From: Elusimicrobiaceae bacterium
GTDB lineage: Bacteria > Elusimicrobiota > Elusimicrobia > Elusimicrobiales > Elusimicrobiaceae
DNA: 64,000 nt
Assembly (NCBI GenBank): GCA_017618215.1
Contig: JAFZUQ010000006.1
Coordinates: 62,001-126,000, forward strand
Direction of reading: 5' to 3'
Under the pieces are notes generated by a model. The model did not search any database, was not told where the DNA came from, and saw only the letters and a program-made list of their open reading frames with translations. Positions 42,333 to 52,073 of this stretch are shown here, one piece after another. A program made the translations under genes and the position numbers. Numbering within the stretch: the stretch's first letter is position 1; each line of letters begins with the position of its first letter.

Positions 42333-44669
42333 CTATTTAGCCGCAATTTGAAATAAAGAATTAGTATATCGTCCAAAATCGTCTACAACAAGTAATTTAT
42401 GTTTACCTACTTCTGTTTCTATAAAACAAGGCTCTGTAGGTTTACCGGAGCAAATAAAATTATCATCTACGAACCAATATAAATCCGAAACATCGGCATC
42501 TGCAGTAGCACGAAGGGCAATATTTTCCCCATCGGAGTAATAAACTATATCAGGTCTTGGGGTTAAGATTTCAGGCTTTTTACCTTTATTTGTTTGCATT
42601 TCTATTTCACAACCTGGCTCATATAAAGGCGGTTTTAAATGATAAATTTTTGCCTTATTGAATAGGTCTTCTAAATCAGACGGCCAGAATTCATAAATGC
42701 GAGTATATGTGTTACCTTCTTCCTCAAAACATGCCCTTAAACCTGTCTTTTTATTTATAAGTACAGGTCTAAAAATATTTGATATTTTTATCGGTGATTT
42801 ACCTAAAATAAAATAATCTTCCACTACACTTGGGCAATACTTATCCGGTAACCCCCCGTCTATTTCACAAAATCTTGTGCGTACAACTTTTTTGTTAGGA
42901 TAAATTGGGGGAAGAAAGGTTTCCGGACTATCTTTAACAACTATCTCAATTAAACCGCTAAACAATTCCCCGGCAGCCGTTCTGCCAAAAATATTATTGT
43001 TACTTTTACCATCAAAATTACCGACCCATACCCCCAAAACATAATCGCCGAAAATTCCCACAGCCCATGCATCTTTAAAAGCGAAAGAAGTACCTGTTTT
43101 CCAAGCGACTTTCACTTTATCACCCAAATGATTATATATTTTTTTATTAGCATATAAGGGGTTTGAAGTAAGCATATCAAATAAAACAAAACTGGCTTCG
43201 GGGGATAATATTTGGTTTTCTTCTTTTATAGGTTCATCTTTTAAAAAACTTATATTTTGTACTTTTCCTCCATTTGCTATGGCTGCATACAGTTTAGCGA
43301 GCTCAAGCAAAGACACATCAATACTTCCTATAACCCCACTTATGCCGTAATAATCTGCCTGTTTTAAATTTTTTACACCACCAATCTTCAATAAATTAAC
43401 GAAATTATCCAACCCTACTTTAACAGCTAAATCTATAGCCGGGATATTCCTGCTGTTTACTAATGCACTTTTTGCCGAAACAGGGCCCAAAAATTGTTTA
43501 TCTGAATTTTCCGGTGCATATATACCAAAATATTGCGGTGTATCTTTTAACAGTGTCAAAGGGTGTATCAAACCCTCATCTAAAGCCAAACCGAAAATAA
43601 AAGGTTTTAATGTAGAACCTGACATTCTTTGAGCAGCAAACCCGTTTACTTGCCCAAAAATAGTATCATCAAAAAAATTGACAGATCCTACCGCAGCCTC
43701 AACACGCATTGTTTTTGTGTTTAATAAAAGTACCGCTGCATTATTTAAATTAAGAGATGATTTTTTATTTATAAATTTTTTAACAAAGTCTTCAATTTTT
43801 TGTTGTAATTGTAAATTAATAGAAGTAAAAACTTCCGATTTACTTTGTGATGTATTTGTATAATCTATTACATGCGGAATATAAAAAGGCAAATTTGATG
43901 GAGAAAATATATCACTTTTAATATTTAAGAAAGTTTTTAACTTTTCGTCCTGCGGGTGCTTTTTTATCCAATTTTGAAACAATTTTGTCCGTATCTCCCT
44001 CATATTTTCATAACCTTTAGGTGTTGAAGGACGCCGTGCATTTGGATTTTGAGGAATAACCGCTAGTGTTAAATTTTCTACCAAAACTAAATCTTGCACT
44101 CTTTTATGGAAATATATTAAAGATGCCGCCCCCACACCTTCAATATTATATCCGTAAGGGGCGGTATTTAAATACGCTTCCAAAATTTCTTTTTTAGAAT
44201 AAAATGCTTCCAAGTAAAGAGCATAAAAAATTTGTTTTATTTTGCCGGGGATAGTTTTTGTATCTAAATTATAAATAATTCTTGCCGTCTGCATAGTTAT
44301 GGTAGATGCACCTATCCGGCGGCTTTTTATAAAATATGTTTCCTTTAAAGCACGGAATAAAGAAAATAAATTTACTCCAAAGTGTTTATAAAAATGCCGA
44401 TCCTCATAAAGCAAAACAGCTTCCTGTAATTCTTTAGGAATTTCCGATAAAGGAATAAATAAACGGTATTTATCGTCATAAGAAGGGGTAACCCTTGCTA
44501 AAGTACCGTCTTTTAAGAAGAAAGATTTTGAAAAAGTGTATTTATTAAGTAAAGGCGATTTTGTTTGCTTTATGTATATAAAACCTGCCAAAAGTATACA
44601 CCCTATCACTATAAAAATAATGATAGGGCGTTTCTTTTGTATAAATAATTCTTTAACGTTTCTCAACAA
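42333..44669 (-). CDS. pbpC: penicillin-binding protein 1C (bifunctional)
   Basis: 778 residues. One N-terminal membrane helix (PIIIFIVIGCILLAGFIYI), a GT51 transglycosylase with EDRHFYKHFGVN near 72 and RRIGASTITMQTAR near 117, then the transpeptidase with SGSTLKPF near 350, SRN (NSRNIPAID) near 400 and KTGTSFAFKDAW near 530, and the C-terminal domain of PBP1C. It makes and cross-links peptidoglycan. It overlaps the alpha-2-macroglobulin gene by 17 bases, the classic pbpC-yfhM pairing. Confidence 0.95.
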   Translation of the reverse strand: MLRNVKELFIQKKRPIIIFIVIGCILLAGFIYIKQTKSPLLNKYTFSKSFFLKDGTLARVTPSYDDKYRLFIPLSEIPKELQEAVLLYEDRHFYKHFGVNLFSLFRALKETYFIKSRRIGASTITMQTARIIYNLDTKTIPGKIKQIFYALYLEAFYSKKEILEAYLNTAPYGYNIEGVGAASLIYFHKRVQDLVLVENLTLAVIPQNPNARRPSTPKGYENMREIRTKLFQNWIKKHPQDEKLKTFLNIKSDIFSPSNLPFYIPHVIDYTNTSQSKSEVFTSINLQLQQKIEDFVKKFINKKSSLNLNNAAVLLLNTKTMRVEAAVGSVNFFDDTIFGQVNGFAAQRMSGSTLKPFIFGLALDEGLIHPLTLLKDTPQYFGIYAPENSDKQFLGPVSAKSALVNSRNIPAIDLAVKVGLDNFVNLLKIGGVKNLKQADYYGISGVIGSIDVSLLELAKLYAAIANGGKVQNISFLKDEPIKEENQILSPEASFVLFDMLTSNPLYANKKIYNHLGDKVKVAWKTGTSFAFKDAWAVGIFGDYVLGVWVGNFDGKSNNNIFGRTAAGELFSGLIEIVVKDSPETFLPPIYPNKKVVRTRFCEIDGGLPDKYCPSVVEDYFILGKSPIKISNIFRPVLINKKTGLRACFEEEGNTYTRIYEFWPSDLEDLFNKAKIYHLKPPLYEPGCEIEMQTNKGKKPEILTPRPDIVYYSDGENIALRATADADVSDLYWFVDDNFICSGKPTEPCFIETEVGKHKLLVVDDFGRYTNSLFQIAAK

Positions 44670-47600
44670 TTAATTTGCCTTCGTCTGTGCTTGCACTTAA
44701 AGCACTATTGTACATTGCCTCTGCAATTACAGCCGGAACTATAAATTCCCCGGCATTAACTACTTTTACTTTATATGTTAAAGTGCTTGTATTAGTGCCA
44801 TAATTACCAAAAATAAGCAAGCGATCCTCCATAGGCTCGGCAAAAGTATATGACCCTTGCAAAGAACCCCTTACAAACATAAACGGTGCCGCAAACATAT
44901 CTACTATTGCAACATTTGTTATTTGCTTTCCGGTTAGGGATTTAATTTTTATTTTAACAGTTAATTCTTCGCCTGCTTTTATTTGATTGACGGTTTCGCC
45001 TTTATCATTTAAAAATTCTTGATAAATTTCCAAACCGTTTGAATATTTCTTAAGCGGTTTATTATCATAACCTTCTTGTTTTAAGAACCAGAAATTACCC
45101 ATAGGTGCATTTTGGCTAGCCGTAACTTTAAATTCTTTACAAGAAAGAGGTATTTCGCTAACTTCCGCTATTTCACCGTTTTTAACTTTTAAATTATTAT
45201 TATCACAGGAAACTTCAAATACGGCATCTGTACTGTTAAACTGTTTGGCATATTCAGATAATGCCGCCATTGAATAACTTGCAGACATTGTATTATAGTT
45301 ATTTAAAGCAATATCCCTGATAATAAGTTTCAAAAGTTCTTTTTGTTTCTTATCGTTTAATTTTTCCGGGAAATACTTTGACACCAAATACAAATATTTT
45401 GCATTACGCGTTAAACTTGTATCATAATCATTATAGGAAGTATATTTATTAACAGGTTCATAAGATTTAATCAAACCTTGTGCCTTATTGTTATCTTGAA
45501 GCATTTTATAGGCAGCTGCCAAATAAGCGCCTTCAATATTTTTCTTATAAGCAGGTTTATTGGTTTCAAAATATTTCTCTAAAGATGCTAAATAAGAGCC
45601 TTGGCTTTCCCCGTTGCGTGCAAGTAAATAATGCCCGTAAGCCATAAGTTCGGCTTGCCTATTGCTATAAGGAATACGGGATACATATTTTTTAATCCTT
45701 TCCATAGCCTCTGTAAGTAAAGTGTTCGGTATATTATAACCGAATTCTTTAGCCGTTAAAAGCATATCGGCAACATACATAGTTAATTCATCATCACCGA
45801 ATCCATCATCCCAAGCAGAGAAAGAGCCATTATCAGTTTGCCTTAAACTTAACTTACTAGTAACAGTATCTAATTCTTCTTGTACTTGTTTCTTTTCCTC
45901 TTTACCTTTTGCGGCAGCATAAGCCAAACGCGGGAAAATTTGGCTTGTTAATTGTTCCGTGCAACCGTAAGGATAATTCTTTAAGAAAGTTTCCAAAGAT
46001 AAGAATAAAACCAAAGGATTTTGTGATATATTCAAAGCACGGTTTTCCCTATAAGCATACATATCCCTGATACTAAAATCTTTGATTGTAAACTTATTAT
46101 CCAAAGCATTACCCATATCTACAGTTACTTTATAGGGGCTTGACGGCCTTACGCTTAAATCAAAAGAAGTTTGATATGTCTCTTTTAATGACTTTTCTTT
46201 TACTTTAAAGGTTATTGTATTGTTTCCGAAATTATCCAAGGCCTGAACTTTAAAGTAAATTGTTTTTTCCTCACCGTTTGCTATAGTAACGGTTTGTGTT
46301 TTATCACCAATTACTTTTAAACCATCAGAAGTATTTATAGAAGCATTAAAATTGCCTTTACTTAATTTTTCATTTTCATTTGCAATTCTTAAACCGACTT
46401 GAAAAAGATCATTCGGTACAGCCATACGCGGTGCAGAAGCATTTAAAATAACCGGCGATTTTACATTTACAGATTTTGAAGTACTGCCAACAGCCCTATT
46501 ATTTACAGCAACAGCCATAACCCTGATATTACCGTTAAAATAATTAGGAACCTTATAAGTATATGTTTTTGCGGTACTATCTGCATTCAAAATCTTAGAC
46601 CAAAAAGTTACCGGTGCTAAGCGGTTGCGTTTAAATTCATTTTGGTATAAAGCCATGTTTGTACCTTCAGACATCATATCACCGCCAATAGCGGAAACCT
46701 GGTTTATAATACCCAAATCAGGCAAGAATAAGTCAAAAATTTGATAAGTTCTCACAGCTAAATTCTTCTTGCGGAAGAAATATCCTAAAGGATTAGGTGT
46801 TTTATATTTTGCTACCTGTAATATACCTTCACTTGAGCCAAATAATATTATTTTTGTCGGTTGTGAAGTTTTATATTGTATATTTAATTGTTGCCCCGGT
46901 TGAACCAATTCAGGCGTGTTTAATTCTATATCTAATGTCCTTTGAGAAGGAGTAACATTAATGTATTTTACACCGCAACTGAATGGGGAAACAAAAATTT
47001 CCGGCGAATTTAAGGCTCGTACGAAAGAAATATTTAAATAAGCCCCACCTTCAACGGTATTTGGTATTCTTATTTTTTGTACACTGCTTGTCGTATTTGT
47101 TTTAAACCATTTGGAAGTATATACCTTATCACCTTCCAAAGTTATAAGGCCCATACCGGCATAAGGAGTTATTAAATTGATAGTAATTTCTTCATTAGGT
47201 TCAAAAGACTGTTTATCCAAATACATTACAAGTTCAGAGGACCTTTCTAAGTTAAAAGAAGCATTGTTTTGGCCCGCAACAAAATATTCTATTTTACTTA
47301 AAGCCTCTCCTGAATTATTATATAAAGTAGCGGAGAAATGCCCCGGTTTATCAGTCGGTAATTTAAAAGAAGTACCTTTTTTAGCAATATCAAATTTCTG
47401 CTTACTGATTTCTGTTTCCTGTAAAACAGATTGATAGCGGTAAACATCATCATATTGTTTAGTCAAAGCAGAAACATAACTCTGTTCTTTTAAAGCCAAA
47501 GTTAACCCCTTTAAATCAATTTTTTCCAGATTATTATTTAAGACAATAAAATCAATTTGAACTTCTGAGTTTTTATTTAAGAAAGATAAATTTGAATCTG

Positions 47601-50190
47601 TTTTATAACCCACTATATATTCCAAAGGCGACACATAGGCGGAAACTGCTGTTGAAACCGATTTTGAACTTTCCTGTTCTAAAGCGTCAGCATAGAAACG
47701 CATTGTATAAGTACCTTTTGAATATCTGTTTAAATCAATATCAAAAACTGTATTACCTTCAACATCTGTTTTTTGAGGGGTTAAAGGAACTGTTTCCTCA
47801 CTGATTAAACTTTTATTTTCTTTTAAAGTATCTATGAACTTGTAATCTTTATAATCTTTAAAAGTAAATTTTGTAGGTATAAAATCCACAGAAGCCTTAA
47901 CTTCATTACCTTGTGCGGGGGATCCATACATATTCTGCACAGATACTTGTACACCCAAAGATTCTTTAGTCAAAAACCACCCTTTAACCTTTTTATTTTG
48001 AATCTGTGAAGATACTTTTAATTTATCCTCTTCATATTCTTCAACTTTAAAAGAAGTAGAATTTAAGAAATCTAAATACTTATCCTTGTTAACCGAATAA
48101 ATATCTATCTGATAAGTTCCTATTAGTGAATTTTTGTTTAATTGGTAAGACATTTCCGTTAAACCTTCTTCAGTTAAAGAAATATCCTTTTCAAACAATT
48201 TCGTTCCGCGCGGATCTGTAATTTTTATTTTTATAGGCAAACCGGCTGTGGTAGTCCAGGTTTTATTTTTGGCAATAAAAGCGAAATCAACTTTTTCACC
48301 GGGCCAGTAAAGGCCTCTGTCGGTCCATGCAAATACTTCCAAATCACGGCTTGAGCTATTACCGTAAACATCAAACCTTGAATAATCTACGCGCCTATCT
48401 TCTTTGTTATAAGGAATATAGGTAAAATCATTATCTGTTTTTACTAAGAAAGCAACAGGGTATTTATCGGCCTTAAAGTCAGAAAGATTAGGTATATTTG
48501 CCATACCTTCTTCATTTGTATAAACAGTTTTAATAACCGTTCCGTTTAATGCCAAAACTTCAACTTTAGCATTGGCAAGGGGCTTTTGTTCCGATATGGA
48601 AAGTGCATATAATTTAAAACTGTCATTTTCAAGGTTTTTATAAATTACTCCGATGTCGCTTATAATAATGAGGCGTTTATCCTGGGTGCTATAATCTGAT
48701 TTAGCACTGATTAAAAACAGCCCTTTGCCTTGTTTTAAATATTCTTTCAAGTCAATTGAAGAATAATTAAGTGTTTTATAATCACCATTTAAAGTTATTT
48801 TCTTTTTAAATATCTCACTGATATTGTTTTCGTTAAAGTCATAGCGGTTAATGAAATTGGGGCTTCTCATATTTCCGTAAGTTTGGGAAACCAAATGGTT
48901 TATTTGATTTGGCATAATACGGGCCAAAGTAACTTCAAATTTATTTATACCTAAACTTACAAAATTTAAATTCTTACTTCCGCCTAAAGGAATAATCGAA
49001 CCGTCCCCAACTATTGAAAGTTCCTTCGGATATTTCGGAACTCTAATGGTGTTTGTGACTTCATCATTTAATTTAAAACCACTTTCGGAAACTATTATGG
49101 GTTTGACTTTAACGTATAGATTATATTCACCTTTTTCATCATTAAAGTCAAATTTAAATGAGTGTATGGTACCTTCTTCATTATTCGGCATAGACTGCAG
49201 ATTAAGGCGTTTTGCGGTATTTAAAACTTCCTGTGTAATTTTTTTGGTATTTTTCTTTACTAAATATGCTTCTACTTTATTATTTAATTGGTTTGGAGAT
49301 ACCGAATCTGAAAAATCAATAACCAAAAGTTGTTCCGGCACATTATCTTTATTTTTTTCCGTTATAGCGGAAATCTTATTTATCTTAAAATATTTATCTT
49401 CCTGAGGTATTTGAATTGAAGATTTTACAGGTATATTATCATATTTTATTTCTAAACTTACCGGCTGCTCTTTAGGTAAGATGTTAATATTCTCGTACTT
49501 AACAAAAGCATATCTTTTATACTGGTCAAAAGTTATTTGAGGAGTAACGCGTTTTTTATTTAAAGTGAGAGTCAAATTTTCAGTAAATTTTGTTTCATCC
49601 AAAGGATAATTTACCTTAACTCGCGCGATAATATCAAATTTCTTCTTCTGTGTAATATCCTTGTTAATGGCAAGATTCTCTATTTTAACATCATTTCCCG
49701 GTGTAGTAAAATTAAGTTTATTATTTTTTAATTTAAGTTCCGAGGAAATCAAATCTTTATTTACGGTAACTGTAAATTTTTGGTTTGGAAGCCAATCTTT
49801 TTCCGGGGTAAAAACAAGTTGTTTCCCACCTTTTGTAGACCAAGTTCCTCTTAAATCTGGAGAAATTGTAATTAAAGGAGTAACATCTTTATCTTGGTGT
49901 TCAAAGGCAATAAAATCTCGACCGTTATAATGGTTTTTGGGATCGTAAATGTATAATCTGGGAATATCCCCTAAAACAGTTTTAGAGTTTCCCTCTACAG
50001 TAACACTCCTTGTTACTAAAGGTTCAATTATTAAACCTACGATATTATTATCAGGATTAAGCCCGGAATTTCTATCAAGATTCACAGGTTCTGCTGTTTT
50101 ATGAATCCCAAACCAAATCAAAACACCTATTACGACAACGCTTGAAGCGACAATAGACAAAAACTTCTTATTTTTAAATAAATTTTTCAT
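44653..50190 (-). CDS. yfhM: bacterial alpha-2-macroglobulin (YfhM-like), thioester type
   Basis: 1845 residues, anchored by one N-terminal helix (FLSIVASSVVVIGVLIWFGI), with no lipobox cysteine. A series of beta-sandwich macroglobulin domains fills the first 1100 residues. The thioester motif is GCTEQ with Cys1410, so it can trap proteases covalently, as in E. coli YfhM (CLEQ). The helical thioester domain and a C-terminal receptor-like domain follow. Paired with PBP1C, it is thought to protect the periplasm while breaches in the wall are mended. SD AAGGAGA precedes the start, with a TATAAT box upstream. Confidence 0.95.
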   Translation of the reverse strand: MKNLFKNKKFLSIVASSVVVIGVLIWFGIHKTAEPVNLDRNSGLNPDNNIVGLIIEPLVTRSVTVEGNSKTVLGDIPRLYIYDPKNHYNGRDFIAFEHQDKDVTPLITISPDLRGTWSTKGGKQLVFTPEKDWLPNQKFTVTVNKDLISSELKLKNNKLNFTTPGNDVKIENLAINKDITQKKKFDIIARVKVNYPLDETKFTENLTLTLNKKRVTPQITFDQYKRYAFVKYENINILPKEQPVSLEIKYDNIPVKSSIQIPQEDKYFKINKISAITEKNKDNVPEQLLVIDFSDSVSPNQLNNKVEAYLVKKNTKKITQEVLNTAKRLNLQSMPNNEEGTIHSFKFDFNDEKGEYNLYVKVKPIIVSESGFKLNDEVTNTIRVPKYPKELSIVGDGSIIPLGGSKNLNFVSLGINKFEVTLARIMPNQINHLVSQTYGNMRSPNFINRYDFNENNISEIFKKKITLNGDYKTLNYSSIDLKEYLKQGKGLFLISAKSDYSTQDKRLIIISDIGVIYKNLENDSFKLYALSISEQKPLANAKVEVLALNGTVIKTVYTNEEGMANIPNLSDFKADKYPVAFLVKTDNDFTYIPYNKEDRRVDYSRFDVYGNSSSRDLEVFAWTDRGLYWPGEKVDFAFIAKNKTWTTTAGLPIKIKITDPRGTKLFEKDISLTEEGLTEMSYQLNKNSLIGTYQIDIYSVNKDKYLDFLNSTSFKVEEYEEDKLKVSSQIQNKKVKGWFLTKESLGVQVSVQNMYGSPAQGNEVKASVDFIPTKFTFKDYKDYKFIDTLKENKSLISEETVPLTPQKTDVEGNTVFDIDLNRYSKGTYTMRFYADALEQESSKSVSTAVSAYVSPLEYIVGYKTDSNLSFLNKNSEVQIDFIVLNNNLEKIDLKGLTLALKEQSYVSALTKQYDDVYRYQSVLQETEISKQKFDIAKKGTSFKLPTDKPGHFSATLYNNSGEALSKIEYFVAGQNNASFNLERSSELVMYLDKQSFEPNEEITINLITPYAGMGLITLEGDKVYTSKWFKTNTTSSVQKIRIPNTVEGGAYLNISFVRALNSPEIFVSPFSCGVKYINVTPSQRTLDIELNTPELVQPGQQLNIQYKTSQPTKIILFGSSEGILQVAKYKTPNPLGYFFRKKNLAVRTYQIFDLFLPDLGIINQVSAIGGDMMSEGTNMALYQNEFKRNRLAPVTFWSKILNADSTAKTYTYKVPNYFNGNIRVMAVAVNNRAVGSTSKSVNVKSPVILNASAPRMAVPNDLFQVGLRIANENEKLSKGNFNASINTSDGLKVIGDKTQTVTIANGEEKTIYFKVQALDNFGNNTITFKVKEKSLKETYQTSFDLSVRPSSPYKVTVDMGNALDNKFTIKDFSIRDMYAYRENRALNISQNPLVLFLSLETFLKNYPYGCTEQLTSQIFPRLAYAAAKGKEEKKQVQEELDTVTSKLSLRQTDNGSFSAWDDGFGDDELTMYVADMLLTAKEFGYNIPNTLLTEAMERIKKYVSRIPYSNRQAELMAYGHYLLARNGESQGSYLASLEKYFETNKPAYKKNIEGAYLAAAYKMLQDNNKAQGLIKSYEPVNKYTSYNDYDTSLTRNAKYLYLVSKYFPEKLNDKKQKELLKLIIRDIALNNYNTMSASYSMAALSEYAKQFNSTDAVFEVSCDNNNLKVKNGEIAEVSEIPLSCKEFKVTASQNAPMGNFWFLKQEGYDNKPLKKYSNGLEIYQEFLNDKGETVNQIKAGEELTVKIKIKSLTGKQITNVAIVDMFAAPFMFVRGSLQGSYTFAEPMEDRLLIFGNYGTNTSTLTYKVKVVNAGEFIVPAVIAEAMYNSALSASTDEGKLIVEKR

Positions 50191-50207
50191 AAAATCTCCT
50201 TTTAAAA

Positions 50208-50225
50208 ATTATATCAAATTTGATA
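50208..50225 (-). promoter_or_regulatory. -10 box and overlapping palindrome upstream of yfhM
   Basis: TATAAT on the minus strand (50213-50208) overlaps a perfect 14-base palindrome TATCAAATTTGATA (50212-50225). A repressor bound there would block RNA polymerase. The binding protein is unknown. No clear -35 was found. Confidence 0.45.
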
Positions 50226-50591
50226 CAACCCCAAATAGTTCAAAATATCTAAGGTGATTTACACCTATTAATTGAAAATTTGTTTTTTAACTTTTCATTG
50301 TGGGGATTTTTATCGTTTTGATACTTACTTACATTTATGTTTTGCCATATATTCTCAATATTTGGTAAAATATATGTTAGAAGTTAATGCTTTTATGGCA
50401 TTTCGGTCTTTAATTTAGTGTTTTTTTATAGTTTAATTCCGCTGACTCTGTTTTTGGCTAAAAATAGTAAGTTCCCCAAAAAATGGTCACTTTTTGGACA
50501 CCCGGTACTTTAAAATTTCCAAAATAAAACAAGTTCAAAAAAGCAGTTATTAAAAATTATCAACGAGGAATTAACCAAAATTTTAATAAAT
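50226..50591. other. AT-rich intergenic stretch between yfhM and tRNA-Glu
   Basis: No SD-led open frame was seen. A small perfect inverted repeat (AGGTG 50252-50256, CACCT 50262-50266) is the only ordered element; it could be an operator or part of the yfhM control region. A tRNA promoter is not obvious. Confidence 0.4.
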
Positions 50592-50665
50592 GTCTCGTTC
50601 GTCTAGTGGTCCAGGACGCCGCCCTCTCAAGGCGGAGATCACGGGTTCAAATCCCGTACGAGACG
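50592..50665 (+). tRNA. tRNA-Glu (anticodon CTC)
   Basis: 74 bases. Acceptor arm GTCTCGT pairs with ACGAGAC; anticodon stem CCGCC/GGCGG with loop CTCTCAA, anticodon CTC, reading GAG; T arm ACGGG-TTCAAAT-CCCGT. The sequence resembles E. coli tRNA-Glu throughout. The discriminator is G and the CCA end is not encoded. A T-run follows. GAG needs this tRNA only if the TTC isoacceptor is limiting; the latter is not in the window. Confidence 0.95.
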
Positions 50666-50681
50666 TTTTTTATTGCCAAAA

Positions 50682-51914
50682 CTACCTAATCTTTATATGA
50701 TAATTGTATTTGGAAAGTTTGTAACTTATTATGCAGGCAATTATAAGCATTAGACCGCCTAAAATCGCAAAAGTATTTGCAACGCCCACCGCAGCTGCTA
50801 AAGAGCCTGCAAAAAAACTGCTGAAAGAATTCGTACCTGCATAGCATAAACTGTTAATGCTCATCACGCGCCCGCGTTTTGAATTTGCAATAACCGACTG
50901 TAAAAGCATATTTTCCGTAGACGTAAAACTTGCCATGCCAAGCCCGGCAAAAAACATCAAAATCATAGTCAAAGTAATACTGCTGAAACTACCCATCAAA
51001 ATATATGCAAGGCAAATTGTCGCACAACCGCCAAACAAAATGCGGCGCATCCAATTAACACTCGTTTTGGTAGCAAGCATTAAAGATGCAAGCAAAGAAC
51101 CAATACCCACCGTACCCAAAATAAAACCTAAAGTATCGGCATTACCGTTTAGGACTTTGCTGACATAAACCGGCAAAAGCATCGGGTAAGCAAGCATAAG
51201 CAAACAGAAAATTGCAAAATATAGTTGAAGTAGCGAAATTTGATGGTGTTTTATAACATAATTAAATCCAGTTTTAAGGCTATGTAGCATACTGTCATTT
51301 TTGACTTCGTCCGGTTTTTCATCGGTAATTTTCATTTGTGAAACCAAATAAATGTTTGGCAGTATCAGTAAAAAGTTTATAAAAAAGCAAAAAGTAATGC
51401 TTGTATAAGCAATCAACATACCGCCGATAGCAGGCCCGATAAAGCGTGCCAAATTAAAGCAAGCAGAGTTTAAGGAAATTGCATTTGGAAGATCTTTAAT
51501 ATCATCCACAAGCAAAACGAAAGTGGACTGCCTTAAAGGATTATCAATTGCGGCTATGCTATTTAAAAGCAGGCCACATACGAAGATAGACCAAATTTTA
51601 ATATTCCCCGTAACAGTAAAAAGCGTAATAAGCAAGGCCTGCAAAGCAAACAAAATTTGTACCATGAATAAAAGTTTTTGGCGGTTAAATTTATCAACAA
51701 TTACGCCGGCAAAGGGTGTAATTATAAATAAGGGTGCTGCGGTAAAACACATAATTGTACCCATCGCAAAAGGCGATTTGGTTATATCGTAAACAAGCCA
51801 ACTGATAGTGATATTTTGTATCCATATCCCGATTTGCGACACGGCAAGCCCAGGAAAAAACAAACGAAAATTACGGTACTTGAACGCCCGAAACATTAAC
51901 TTAAATTCTTGCAT
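50682..51914 (-). CDS. MFS transporter (EntS-like exporter)
   Basis: 410 residues with twelve hydrophobic segments. FRAFKYRNFRLFFPGLAVSQIGIWIQNI is the opening shared by EntS-like and DUF894 exporters, and GVIVDKFNRQKLL near 73 is the loop 2-3 motif of the major facilitator superfamily. It probably exports a small molecule. The start is ATG 51914, six bases after TGCTAAAAT with no SD, so leaderless. It converges on tRNA-Glu. Confidence 0.88.
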   Translation of the reverse strand: MQEFKLMFRAFKYRNFRLFFPGLAVSQIGIWIQNITISWLVYDITKSPFAMGTIMCFTAAPLFIITPFAGVIVDKFNRQKLLFMVQILFALQALLITLFTVTGNIKIWSIFVCGLLLNSIAAIDNPLRQSTFVLLVDDIKDLPNAISLNSACFNLARFIGPAIGGMLIAYTSITFCFFINFLLILPNIYLVSQMKITDEKPDEVKNDSMLHSLKTGFNYVIKHHQISLLQLYFAIFCLLMLAYPMLLPVYVSKVLNGNADTLGFILGTVGIGSLLASLMLATKTSVNWMRRILFGGCATICLAYILMGSFSSITLTMILMFFAGLGMASFTSTENMLLQSVIANSKRGRVMSINSLCYAGTNSFSSFFAGSLAAAVGVANTFAILGGLMLIIACIISYKLSKYNYHIKIR

Positions 51915-51920
51915 ACATAT

Positions 51921-51929
51921 ATTTTAGCA
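51921..51929 (-). promoter_or_regulatory. leaderless extended -10 promoter of the MFS gene
   Basis: TGC-TAAAAT (51929-51921, minus), then ATATGT and the ATG at 51914: exactly six bases, as in the other leaderless genes. Confidence 0.55.
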
Positions 51930-52073
51930 TTAATAAAGGAGGTGTGAAGTTAACGCTTTTTGCTAGCGTCGTCTTTTGGGCTAATTTAAATTTTGCTTTA
52001 ATTAAATAGTAAATTCACTTTAAAAGCACGCTTGAATTGTATTTGCTCAAATGCATCTTTTAAAAAATCTAAT

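Noticed and set aside
50252-50266. AGGTG/CACCT repeat as a terminator
   Set aside because: Only five pairs and no T-run on either strand.
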